From Algoriphagus sp. TR-M9 (lineage in GTDB: Bacteria; Bacteroidota; Bacteroidia; Cytophagales; Cyclobacteriaceae): 64,000 nt of DNA. Of the stretch, positions 1-8,095 are shown piece after piece (the first letter of the stretch is position 1; each line of letters opens with the position of its first letter). A program made the translations under genes and the position numbers. The notes below the pieces were generated by a model. The model was not told the origin of the DNA and ran no database searches. It worked only from the letters and a program-made list of their open reading frames with translations. Location: contig NZ_CP115160.1 in the NCBI RefSeq assembly GCF_027594545.1, forward strand, positions 650,501 through 714,500. The letters are read 5' to 3'.

Positions 1-1073
1 CATTCCAGATTGATCGTGAGGTTTACCCAATACTCCTGTTTGCTTTCGTCTTTGCCAAATTTCAGGCGATGTTTATTCGGGTACAAAAGGCTCAATCTAC
101 GCTGGGTATTCACCAAGCCTATCCCATTCTCTTTTGCCTCTGGACTGTCCTTGTTCACTGGAAAGATATGATTACGGGTTTCAAAAAACACCGTGCTCCC
201 CATAATTTCAAGTTTGATGAAAATTTCACTGGGTTCTTGACTGCTGACGCCATGTTTGAAGCAGTTTTCCAGAAATGGAAGTAAAAGCATAGGTGCCACT
301 GCCAGGTCATCCTTGGGGTCATCTATGGAGATGTTCAGGGTTACTTTATCGGTAAGCCGCATTTTCATCAGCTCTATGTAATCATTGACAAAACTCACTT
401 CACGGCTGAGCAGGGTTTCATTTTTTTGATTTTCATACAGCACGTACCGCATCATTCTGGATAGTTTCAATAATGCTTCCTGGGCCTTTTTCACATCCAG
501 GTTGGTCAGGGCATAGATATTATTCAGCGTATTGAAGAAGAAATGTGGGTTGATTTGAGCTTTGAGATAGGATAGCTCTGTATTGATTCTTTGCTGATCC
601 AGTTCCCTGCGCAGGGCTTCATCCTTTTGCCATTTCTGTACAGAAGCTACAGAAGTACTGATCCCTATGGTCATTAGATATAGCATAATATTAAAAATGT
701 CTCCCGAGATTCTTCTAGGTTTTGGGACATAGGGCTCGTCGGGATTAAATGCCTTGTGCATGAGTTCGGGCAGGTGTAGAAAGAAATCTGTATAGATCAG
801 TACGCCTACAAAAAGCACACAGCCCAAGGAAACCGTGAGTATAAAGACAGCATGTTTGCCTTTCAACAAAACATTTGGGACAAACCATAGCATGTTGATG
901 TAAAAAATAACCACCAGCAAAATAGCCATAAAGAGCTGCCGAATCCAGAACTCCATAGGGATGTCCACTCTCCAGGAAAGGGGGGAAAGTAGAAGTAAAA
1001 CGGTACACAGCATGGACCAGCCAAGAATGTGTACCAGAATAGAAACTCGTCTCTTGGGACTAAGATTGATCAT
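1..1073 (-). CDS. LytS/YehU-type sensor histidine kinase, 3' end cut by window edge
   Basis: An open frame of 357 codons on the minus strand starts at the ATG at 1073 (Met-Ile-Asn-Leu) and runs off the left edge. The N-terminal half has about four hydrophobic segments (roughly residues 11-33, 44-62, 75-97 and 127-145). The His_kinase domain then starts with the motif INPHFFFNTLN, with the likely phosphoacceptor His at residue 177. An LPFLENCFKHG N-box and an ENGIGLVNTQRRL glycine box lie near the window start. Kinases of this family autophosphorylate and signal to LytTR-type response regulators, whose gene would be expected just left of the window. It is divergent from the TonB receptor at 1401, so the two may share a control region. 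The family is certain; the signal is unknown. Confidence 0.93.
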   Translation of the reverse strand, partial: MINLSPKRRVSILVHILGWSMLCTVLLLLSPLSWRVDIPMEFWIRQLFMAILLVVIFYINMLWFVPNVLLKGKHAVFILTVSLGCVLFVGVLIYTDFFLHLPELMHKAFNPDEPYVPKPRRISGDIFNIMLYLMTIGISTSVASVQKWQKDEALRRELDQQRINTELSYLKAQINPHFFFNTLNNIYALTNLDVKKAQEALLKLSRMMRYVLYENQKNETLLSREVSFVNDYIELMKMRLTDKVTLNISIDDPKDDLAVAPMLLLPFLENCFKHGVSSQEPSEIFIKLEIMGSTVFFETRNHIFPVNKDSPEAKENGIGLVNTQRRLSLLYPNKHRLKFGKDESKQEYWVNLTINLE

Positions 1074-1400
1074 AAATCTGGTTTTCAGTATCCAAACTAA
1101 CGAAACGAAAGCTTGTATATAAAATGTAATCTACCAAACAGGTGATCCACACTACGAACTGCCTTAATGTATAGATGAGTAGGTTTATCGGTTAATTTAT
1201 GAGTTTTATCCGACAAAAGGGGGTGTTTGTCGATGAAACTCCGCTAACCGTCTATTGCTTGAGAAAAGGCGAAACAAACCCTGTTGTTTTGGGGTAACAA
1301 ATGACGAAGCCCGATTTGGAAACATCGATGAATTCATGGGCTTGCCTGTAAAAATGGCCTTTCAAGATTCATCGGTCGGAAAATCAACTATCTACTACAA
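1074..1400. other. divergent intergenic region, 327 bases
   Basis: Separates the histidine kinase from the TonB receptor and must hold both promoters. An inverted repeat CGACAAA-N8-TTTGTCG lies at 1211-1232 and a short palindrome ATGAATTCAT at 1328-1337. No reading frame and no convincing TTTG/TAnnTTTG promoter pair was found. The repeat could be an operator or a small hairpin. Confidence 0.5.
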
Positions 1401-3917
1401 ATGAAAAAATTAGTAAACTTTCTTTCACTTTTCATCTTACTTTCTACTGGTAGCCTGCTGGCTCAGCAGACTGCAAAGAATGGAAGTACCCCCGCAAAAA
1501 TTGTAGGTGTTGCTAAGGACAGCAACTCCGGTGAGCCTATCCCTTACGCCACTGCCGCACTCTATACTTCAGGTTCTGATACCAACATAGCAGGTGGAGT
1601 GGCTGATGGAGACGGTAAGTTTTTTATCACAGGCATGGAGCCGGGGACCTACGATCTCAAAGTAAGCTTTTTGGGTTATGAGACTTTGACTGTCAAAGGT
1701 ATAGAAGTAGTTTCTAAAACGGGTGACGTGAATATTGGAGACGTGAGCTTGGTGGACGAAGGCTTTGCTTTGGAAGAAGTAACTGTACAAGGCCAGAGAG
1801 AATTGATCGAAGAGCGCGTGGATCGTACCATCTATAAAGCAGAAAATGATAAAACCACTGCCGGTGGTGATGGTACGGACGTACTGCGAAGAGTACCTAT
1901 GCTTTCGGTGGATTTGGATGGGAATGTGTCCATGCGTGGCTCCAGCAATATCACCGTATTGATCGATAACAGACCTTCAGCCATTGCGGCTAGTAGTATC
2001 ACCGATGCATTGAAGCAGATACCTGCAGATGAGATCAAAGCCGTGGAAGTGATTACTTCACCTTCTGCGAAATACGATGCGGAAGGTACTTCTGGTGTGA
2101 TTAACATCGTAACCAAAAAGAACAACCTACAAGGTATGTCTGCTAACATTCGCACGGGCACTGGTTTAAGAGGTTCTGATTTTGGGCTAAATGCAAGCGC
2201 AAGAAAAGGTAAATTCGGATTTACATTAGGTGGATTTGGTAGAGCGGGCTACAATATCAATGGTAGCTACAACAACTCCCAAATAATTACCAATGAAGAT
2301 AATTCTCTATCTAAAACATTACAATCGGCTGATACTAAAAGTAATAATCTCTTTGGTAGATATAATTTTGGAGTGGACTACGAAATCGACAAATATAATT
2401 TCATAACTGGAGCCGTGAATTTTGGTATCAGAAATAGAACAAATAGCGAGAATAACCTGCTTGTTCAGAATTTCCGAGATGATATTTTGACTAATACTCA
2501 ATTCAGAGAAACAGATGTCAAAGACAACTCCAATTCTGTGGATGTCAGTCTGAATTATACCAAGACTTTCGAGAAAAAGGGGAAGGAAATTGCGCTATTG
2601 ACACTTTATAGCCGAAATAATGGAGAGAATTCAAATATCAATACAATTTTATCAGATGATATGTCAAGTGTTGATTATAAATTGAAAAATGACAATCCAA
2701 ACAAGAACGAAGAGTTTACAGTACAACTTGACTTCGTGGATCCATTAGGCAAAGATGGTCAGTCAATCTTGGAATACGGTGCTAAAAACATTTTGAGAAA
2801 GGCTTATTCCGATTTTGCGTATTTCCGCGCAGAAGGTGCTAACGGTGAATACATAGAAAATCCAGATCCGGACTTGAGTAATGATTTTAGCTACGACCAA
2901 AACGTGACCGCCGGCTATGTTTCTTATACTACCACGTTATTTAAGAATTACACGATCAAACCAGGTATCAGATATGAGTACACCACCATAAATGCAAATT
3001 TCGGAAAAGAAACAAGTCCTGTCGAAATTCCGGCCTATGGTACTTTTGTTCCCAGCTTAAACTTGAGCAGAAAGCTTGCTAATGGTAACATGATCAAGGC
3101 TTCCTATAATAGAAGAATTTCCCGTCCCTCTCTTAGGTACTTGAATCCAAATCTTGATAGATCAAATTTGAATCAATGGACTCAAGGTAATCCTGAATTA
3201 GATCCTGAATTGACTGATAATTTCGAACTGGGATATAGCACCTTCTTCAAAAGTACAATGATTAGTTTCAGCGGTTTCTTCAGAAATACAACAGGCTCAA
3301 TTCAACCTGTCAGAACACCTCAGGATGATGATATTATTTTTACGACATACGATAACATTGGTCATGAGAGAGCTTACGGAACAAACATTTTCACCAATAT
3401 AAGTATCAATAACAAGTTTTCTTTAAACGGAAGCGTGGATGCATACTATGCCTTTTTGGATAATGGCCTTTCGGATCCAAACTACGCAGCATCCAATGAT
3501 GGCTTCGTGATCAGCGGTCGTCTCTTCGGTAACTATTCCCTTCCAAATGACTGGCAGATCCAGGCATTTACTTTTGCCAGAGGGCGTCAAGTTCAATTGC
3601 AAGGTTCATCAGGAGGTTTCTACATGTATGGAATGGGAATCAATAAGCAATTCGATGAGAAGAGAGGAACTATTGGCTTTGGAGCAGACAACTTCCTTAC
3701 AAAAGAATTCAAGATGAAGAATGAAATCGTCACACCTACCATCGTGCAGAACAGTACGAACATTATGCGAAATATGAATTTCAAAATCAACTTTAGCTAT
3801 AGAATAGGTAAACTAAGTATGGACCAGAAGCCAAGAAGAAAGAAGTCAATCAATAATGATGACCTCAAAGGCGGTTCTGAAGGCGGGCAAGGTGCTGAAA
3901 TGATGCAAAATAAATAG
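1401..3917 (+). CDS. TonB-dependent receptor, outer-membrane beta-barrel family
   Basis: The 838-residue protein starts with a signal peptide (about residues 1-21, ending LLAQ). A carboxypeptidase-regulatory-like beta-sandwich follows (about 33-118, with PYATAALY and GTYDLKVSFLGYE). Next comes a plug domain (about 140-240, with VDLDGNVSMRGSSN and EGTSGVINIVTKK), then a beta-barrel to about residue 805. A hydrophilic, basic, Gly-rich tail ends the chain, as is common in the OMP_b-brl_3 family. It should bring a ligand across the outer membrane using TonB energy; the ligand cannot be read from sequence. There is no SusD neighbour. The middle of the barrel (about 2270-2720) is visibly more AT-rich than the first third of the gene. 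A strong terminator follows at 3949. Confidence 0.93.
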   Translation: MKKLVNFLSLFILLSTGSLLAQQTAKNGSTPAKIVGVAKDSNSGEPIPYATAALYTSGSDTNIAGGVADGDGKFFITGMEPGTYDLKVSFLGYETLTVKGIEVVSKTGDVNIGDVSLVDEGFALEEVTVQGQRELIEERVDRTIYKAENDKTTAGGDGTDVLRRVPMLSVDLDGNVSMRGSSNITVLIDNRPSAIAASSITDALKQIPADEIKAVEVITSPSAKYDAEGTSGVINIVTKKNNLQGMSANIRTGTGLRGSDFGLNASARKGKFGFTLGGFGRAGYNINGSYNNSQIITNEDNSLSKTLQSADTKSNNLFGRYNFGVDYEIDKYNFITGAVNFGIRNRTNSENNLLVQNFRDDILTNTQFRETDVKDNSNSVDVSLNYTKTFEKKGKEIALLTLYSRNNGENSNINTILSDDMSSVDYKLKNDNPNKNEEFTVQLDFVDPLGKDGQSILEYGAKNILRKAYSDFAYFRAEGANGEYIENPDPDLSNDFSYDQNVTAGYVSYTTTLFKNYTIKPGIRYEYTTINANFGKETSPVEIPAYGTFVPSLNLSRKLANGNMIKASYNRRISRPSLRYLNPNLDRSNLNQWTQGNPELDPELTDNFELGYSTFFKSTMISFSGFFRNTTGSIQPVRTPQDDDIIFTTYDNIGHERAYGTNIFTNISINNKFSLNGSVDAYYAFLDNGLSDPNYAASNDGFVISGRLFGNYSLPNDWQIQAFTFARGRQVQLQGSSGGFYMYGMGINKQFDEKRGTIGFGADNFLTKEFKMKNEIVTPTIVQNSTNIMRNMNFKINFSYRIGKLSMDQKPRRKKSINNDDLKGGSEGGQGAEMMQNK

Positions 3918-3948
3918 TAACAATAGTAGATTGGGTAATAAGGGAAAA

Positions 3949-3978
3949 CCCGTCATCAACTGATGACGGGCTTTTTTT
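3949..3978 (+). terminator. rho-independent terminator
   Basis: Stem CCCGTCATC / GATGACGGG with a 4-base loop, followed by seven T. It lies 31 bases after the TonB receptor stop. Confidence 0.9.
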
Positions 3979-4157
3979 ATGCTTGGTGTTTTTTTAACCA
4001 CTAAGGGCACAGCGGCTATGCTGAGAACGCTTAAGCTTACTTGGTTTAAGACTTCTGAACTGCCTGGGCGGTTGGCAGCCCTGAACTTAATATAATTAAG
4101 TCTCCTTACTGCATCCGACCTTCTATTTGTGCAGCAGAACAGCCAGATTTAAAAACA

Positions 4158-4195
4158 AAAGCCCGACTTCATTGATCTGAAGTCGGGCTTTTTAG
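4158..4195 (-). terminator. bidirectional terminator after pdhB
   Basis: A 13-base stem, AAAGCCCGACTTC (4158-4170) with GAAGTCGGGCTTT (4179-4191), flanked by T-rich sequence on both strands. On the minus strand it lies 16 bases beyond the E1-beta stop. Confidence 0.88.
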
Positions 4196-4211
4196 GAATG
4201 TTTATCGCGGA

Positions 4212-5192
4212 TTAATCCAAGTAGCAAACCTGCTTGATGGCATCTACTGTACGCTTCACACTTGGCAAAGTAGCCTCAATGTAGGTAGGCGCATAGCTCA
4301 ATGGTACATCCATAGAGTTTACTCGTATCACTGGAGCGTCCAGGTAATCAAAAGCATAACGCTGGAAGTGGTAAGTCAATTCAGATGAAATACCAGCCAC
4401 GGGGTTAGCTTCCTCAACGATGACCACTCTATTGGTTTTCTTGACAGATTCTAGGCAAGTTTCATAATCTATAGGACGAACGGTACGCAAGTCGATGACT
4501 TCGGCTTCTATACCTTCTTTCGCCATTTCTTCAGCTGCCTGTAAAGCTACTTTCATCATTTTGCCAAAGGATATCACAGTGACGTCATCTCCTTTTCGCT
4601 TGATGTCGGCTACTCCTATTGGCAGTAAGTATTCTCCTTCAGGTACTTCACCTTTGTCAGAATACATCACCTCAGACTCCATGAAAATCACAGGATCAGG
4701 GTCACGAATGGCGGCTTTCATCAGCCCTTTAGCATCGTACGGATTAGAAGGGACGATTACTTTCAGGCCTGGAGTATTTGCAAACCAATTCTCAAAGTTG
4801 GAAGAGTGTGTGGCTCCTAGTTGACCGGCATTACCGGTAGGGCCTCTGAATACCACAGGCACGCTATAGGCTCCACCGGACATGGCTAGCATTTTTGCTG
4901 CGGAGTTAATGATTTGGTCCATAGCGACTAAGGAGAAATTGAAGGTCATAAACTCGATGATTGGCTTCAATCCGTTCATCGCAGCTCCAACTCCCAGTCC
5001 TGCAAATCCCAACTCTGCAATTGGGGTATCATAAACTCGCTCAGGGCCGAATTCATCCAGCATTCCCTGCGATACTTTATAAGCTCCGTTATATTCAGCT
5101 ACTTCTTCGCCCATCAAAAAGACGTTCTCATCACGTCTCATTTCTTCGGACATCGCCTCTCTTAGGGCTTCTCGAAACTGTATTTCTCTCAT
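4212..5192 (-). CDS. pdhB: pyruvate dehydrogenase complex E1 component, beta subunit
   Basis: The 326-residue protein has the usual length for a separate E1-beta chain. It shows an N-terminal transketolase pyrimidine-binding domain (about 4-180, with MGEEVAEYNGAYKVSQG and YDTPIAELGFAG) and a C-terminal transketolase domain (about 195-320, with VIDLRTVRPID and VVEEANPVAG). With E1-alpha it decarboxylates pyruvate using thiamine diphosphate and acetylates the E2 lipoyl group, in the cytoplasm. No E1-alpha or E2 gene lies next to it here, so the complex is encoded at scattered sites. Branched-chain 2-oxoacid dehydrogenase beta subunits are close relatives, but the sequence reads as the pyruvate type. 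Confidence 0.93.
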   Translation of the reverse strand: MREIQFREALREAMSEEMRRDENVFLMGEEVAEYNGAYKVSQGMLDEFGPERVYDTPIAELGFAGLGVGAAMNGLKPIIEFMTFNFSLVAMDQIINSAAKMLAMSGGAYSVPVVFRGPTGNAGQLGATHSSNFENWFANTPGLKVIVPSNPYDAKGLMKAAIRDPDPVIFMESEVMYSDKGEVPEGEYLLPIGVADIKRKGDDVTVISFGKMMKVALQAAEEMAKEGIEAEVIDLRTVRPIDYETCLESVKKTNRVVIVEEANPVAGISSELTYHFQRYAFDYLDAPVIRVNSMDVPLSYAPTYIEATLPSVKRTVDAIKQVCYLD

Positions 5193-5274
5193 TAGATTAT
5201 GACAAAATTTTGGCTCGTAAAAATAGAAAGGAATTGCCCAAAACCAAAAATTAAGGCATGTTAATAGGTGGGTC

Positions 5275-6645
5275 TTATCCCAAATAAACGGTTTTGGAAT
5301 TGATGAACTCCAGAATACCTAATCTACTCAGCTCTCTGCCATAGCCGGATTTTTTCACTCCCCCAAATGGTAAAAGGGGATTGGAAGACACCATGGCGTT
5401 GATAAAGACTCCTCCAGATTCAATTTGGCCGGCCAGAAGTTCTGCTTTTTCCAAGTCTTTGGTCCAGATGGAGGCCCCTAGGCCAAACTCAGAATCATTT
5501 GCCAATGCAATAGCTTCTTGCTCACTTTTTACTTTGAAGAAAGTAGCTACCGGGCCAAAAAGCTCTTCGGAATAGGCAGGGCTGGAAGTGGGGATTTCTG
5601 CTAGAACAGTGGGCTGGAAATGCGCACGGTCTTGCTCGGGTTTTTCTCCTCCAAAAAGAATTTTAGCTCCTAAATCCACAGATTTCTTCACCTGGGCATA
5701 GAGCTCTTCGGCCAAGTCAGGTCTCGCCATACAGGCAAAGTCAGCGCTTTTGTCCAGCGGGTCGCCTGGGGTCAGCTTTTCTAATTCTGCCATGAAAAAA
5801 GTGGCAAACTGATCATAAATTTCTTCTGCTATGATAAAGCGCTTAGCAGCTATGCAGCTTTGCCCAAAATTCAACATTCTGGCCTTTACCGCTGTCTCAG
5901 CTGCTGCCTGTACATCTGCATCTTGCAGTACTATAAAAGGGTCACTTCCGCCGAGTTCCAGCAGAGATTTTTTAATGTGTTTACCAGCAGAGGCAGCTAC
6001 TGCACTTCCTGCTTTCTCGCTTCCCGTGAGAGTTACGGCTTTTATTCTTTGGTCAGAAATCAGCTCAGTAGCTGCCTCGGAGTTGATGAGCAGACTTTGG
6101 AATACGCCTTCTGGGAAACCTGCTTTGGTAAAAACCTCTTCTATGGCCAATGCACACTGGGGCACATTGGAAGCGTGCTTGAGCATTCCCACGTTGCCGG
6201 CCATAAGAGTAGGGGCTGCAAATCTGAACACCTGCCAGAACGGGAAATTCCAGGGCATGACAGCCAAAATGATCCCAAGTGGCTGGTGGAGTATCTTGGC
6301 TTTTTTGCCATCGGCTAGATTGATGGGCTCAGGGGCCAAAAATTCCTCGGCATTTTCAGCATAGTATTCACACACCCAGGCGCATTTTTCGATTTCCGCT
6401 TGGGATTCCTTGATCACCTTACCCATTTCCTGTGAAATGATCTTGGCATATTTCTCTTTTTGCTCCCGCAAAACCTGGGCAGCTCGGTTCATGAGCTTGG
6501 ACCGTTCGGCAAAGTCATTTTTTTTCCACAGCGAAAAAGCCAACGTGCCGGCATCCAGCTTCTGCTCGATTTCGTCATTGGACAGGTGGGGAAATTCTGC
6601 TAGTGTTTCCTGAGTGTAAGGATTAATGGATTTGAGTAGTGTCAT
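5275..6645 (-). CDS. NAD(P)-dependent aldehyde dehydrogenase, succinate-semialdehyde type
   Basis: A 456-residue class 3 aldehyde dehydrogenase superfamily enzyme. Visible landmarks are PWNFPFWQVFR (substrate and cofactor channel), VTLTGSEKAGSA (nucleotide binding), LELGGSDPF (general-base Glu) and NFGQSCIAAKRF (catalytic Cys). The frame extends upstream to 6675. I start at 6645 because that ATG overlaps the rhodanese stop as ATGA, and the longer version would add ten residues inside the upstream gene. The N-terminal sequence SINPYTQE is typical of succinate-semialdehyde dehydrogenases, so it probably oxidises a short semialdehyde to the acid. The exact substrate is not settled. It is co-transcribed with and translationally coupled to the rhodanese gene. 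Confidence 0.9.
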   Translation of the reverse strand: MTLLKSINPYTQETLAEFPHLSNDEIEQKLDAGTLAFSLWKKNDFAERSKLMNRAAQVLREQKEKYAKIISQEMGKVIKESQAEIEKCAWVCEYYAENAEEFLAPEPINLADGKKAKILHQPLGIILAVMPWNFPFWQVFRFAAPTLMAGNVGMLKHASNVPQCALAIEEVFTKAGFPEGVFQSLLINSEAATELISDQRIKAVTLTGSEKAGSAVAASAGKHIKKSLLELGGSDPFIVLQDADVQAAAETAVKARMLNFGQSCIAAKRFIIAEEIYDQFATFFMAELEKLTPGDPLDKSADFACMARPDLAEELYAQVKKSVDLGAKILFGGEKPEQDRAHFQPTVLAEIPTSSPAYSEELFGPVATFFKVKSEQEAIALANDSEFGLGASIWTKDLEKAELLAGQIESGGVFINAMVSSNPLLPFGGVKKSGYGRELSRLGILEFINSKTVYLG

Positions 6646-7040
6646 TTTTCTATGGGTTTTCCTGCAGCTTTCCAAGCGTCTATGCCGCCTTCCAGAGAAT
6701 AGATGGAAGTGAAACCGCTTTCAAGCATGCGCCTGGCAGCTTGTTCGGATCTCACGCCGGCTTTGCAGTACAAGATGTACGTTTTGTTTTTGTCCAGTTT
6801 TGCTGTTTGCTGCTGAAATGTTTCGCTTTTGATATCAATGGGTTTTGCTCCTTTCAAATGTCCTTCTGCCACTTCTTCTGGTGTTCTCACGTCAATCAGC
6901 ACGACCGCTTCAGAATCCTTTGCTAATTTTTCGGTTTGGGCAGGGCTGAGTGTTTTGACGGCTTGATTTTGGGCAAAACAGTAGCCCGAGGCCAGCGTGA
7001 CCAGAAGAACAACGGTCAAAAGAAATTTGGGAGTTTTCAT
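6642..7040 (-). CDS. exported rhodanese-like sulfurtransferase domain protein
   Basis: A 132-residue protein with a cleavable signal peptide (about residues 1-23, ending SGYCFA), followed by a single rhodanese domain. The domain shows LIDVRTPEEVAEGHLKGA and the active loop YCKAGVRSEQAA, with the catalytic Cys present. Such periplasmic single-domain rhodaneses carry a persulfide on the Cys; their sulfur donors and acceptors are mostly unknown. The stop codon overlaps the aldehyde dehydrogenase start by four bases. Transcription is divergent from the phosphodiesterase at 7109, with only 68 bases between. Confidence 0.92.
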   Translation of the reverse strand: MKTPKFLLTVVLLVTLASGYCFAQNQAVKTLSPAQTEKLAKDSEAVVLIDVRTPEEVAEGHLKGAKPIDIKSETFQQQTAKLDKNKTYILYCKAGVRSEQAARRMLESGFTSIYSLEGGIDAWKAAGKPIEK

Positions 7041-7108
7041 GATATTGAGTTTGATGTAAACATTTGGGGTTTCATATTGAAATGAAAATTTAGCAAGAAT
7101 TAAATCAA

Positions 7109-7621
7109 ATGTCTACGAAGATCGCGCTCATCTCAGACTCACACAGTTACATTGATCACAAAACGCTGACCTATCTCCAAGATGCAGATCAAATATGGCA
7201 TGCAGGGGATATTGGGGATGATTCAGTCATGAAAGCTTTACCGCCTGGAAAGCCAGTACGGGCGGTTTTTGGCAATATTGACGATGCGGCCACACAGCAG
7301 GAATATCCCGAATGGCAGGAGTTTACTTTGGAAAATGTAAAGGTGCTGATGACACATATCGGGGGGAAACCTCCCCGGTACGCCAAGGGAATCAAAGCCA
7401 GAATAAAGGAATCCGCTCCTCAGCTTTTTATCTGCGGACATTCTCATATCTGCAAAGTTCAATTTGATTCCGCGCTAAACTGTCTCTACATGAATCCCGG
7501 GGCTATAGGTCAGCAGGGGTTTCATACGATGCGGACTATGCTGCTATTTGAGCTGGATGCTGGGCAGGTGAAAAACCTGCGGGTGGTAGAGTTGGGGAAG
7601 AGAGGGAAGTTAAATGTTTAA
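7109..7621 (+). CDS. metallophosphoesterase, YfcE/MJ0936 family
   Basis: The 170 residues carry the calcineurin-like phosphoesterase signature in order: ALISDSHSYID (metal ligands Asp and His), WHAGDIGDD, AVFGNIDD, LMTHIGG and ICGHSHICK. YfcE-type enzymes are small cytoplasmic phosphodiesterases with two metal ions. The physiological substrate is not known for most members. All metal-binding residues are present and the length is normal, so it should be active. It is a single gene, followed by a gene-poor stretch. Confidence 0.92.
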   Translation: MSTKIALISDSHSYIDHKTLTYLQDADQIWHAGDIGDDSVMKALPPGKPVRAVFGNIDDAATQQEYPEWQEFTLENVKVLMTHIGGKPPRYAKGIKARIKESAPQLFICGHSHICKVQFDSALNCLYMNPGAIGQQGFHTMRTMLLFELDAGQVKNLRVVELGKRGKLNV

Positions 7622-7732
7622 GTTTTCGGTCACAGTGATCAGTCACCGCGAAGACCTTTCTGCACAAATAATAAAGTGACTAAGCAATTACGCTCCTTGT
7701 CCGGTTCTGTGTCCCTTGGGGTTACAGAGCAC

Positions 7733-7760
7733 AAAAAAAAAGGCGATCAGATGATCGCCT
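7733..7760 (-). terminator. rho-independent terminator
   Basis: Stem GGCGATC / GATCGCC around a 4-base loop, followed on the minus strand by nine T. It lies 23 bases beyond the stop of the 47-residue basic protein, which supports that tiny gene being real. Confidence 0.88.
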
Positions 7761-7783
7761 TCAATGTTTTTAAGCAGGAATTA

Positions 7784-7927
7784 TTATTTCCCGAAAGACT
7801 TTTTAAGTTCTTCTACATCCACGTTTTTGATTACAGGCTTAGCAGACAACTGCTTGATCTTAATCACACGGGTGTTCTGAGATTGTCTTTTTCTTCTAAG
7901 TTTTCTCTTCAGAGTTGTAACTGCCAT
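7784..7927 (-). CDS. 47-residue highly basic protein, conserved type, function unknown
   Basis: I start at the ATG at 7927 (Met-Ala-Val-Thr-Thr). The longer frame to 7981 adds a non-basic stretch lacking the character of the rest. Of 47 residues about 15 are Lys or Arg, concentrated in LKRKLRRKRQSQ near the N-terminus. The C-terminal half (PVIKNVDVEELKKSFGK) looks like a short helix. There is no signal peptide or membrane segment. It has its own terminator. By composition it resembles a small ribosomal or RNA-binding protein, but that is inference. I recall similar short sequences from other Cytophagales but cannot name a family. Confidence 0.75.
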   Translation of the reverse strand: MAVTTLKRKLRRKRQSQNTRVIKIKQLSAKPVIKNVDVEELKKSFGK

Positions 7928-8062
7928 GGTCGTATGTATTAAATTATCTATTGTTTCGAAACGAGTCGCAAAAGTAAACAATCATTTCTTTTTAGCCTAA
8001 AATAATTTAGGATTTAATTGAAGGACTTTGGGGAATCATCCCTTCGTTTCCCATTTTTTGAA

Positions 8063-8070
8063 TAAATTTG
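8063..8070 (+). promoter_or_regulatory. candidate -7 element of the hisS promoter
   Basis: TAAATTTG matches the Bacteroidetes -7 consensus TAnnTTTG exactly and lies 25 bases before the hisS ATG. No clear TTTG is seen 19-21 bases upstream, so this is half a promoter match. Confidence 0.4.
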
Positions 8071-8095
8071 GCAGCTAATCACCAAAAATTAAGCT

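Noticed and set aside
5831..6364. 177-residue open frame antisense to aldehyde dehydrogenase
   Set aside because: Shadow of a gene with intact catalytic motifs; the translation has no recognisable fold.
7622..7732. Possible small RNA or gene remnant after the phosphodiesterase gene
   Set aside because: Short imperfect repeats only; no stable hairpin, promoter match or protein-like frame.
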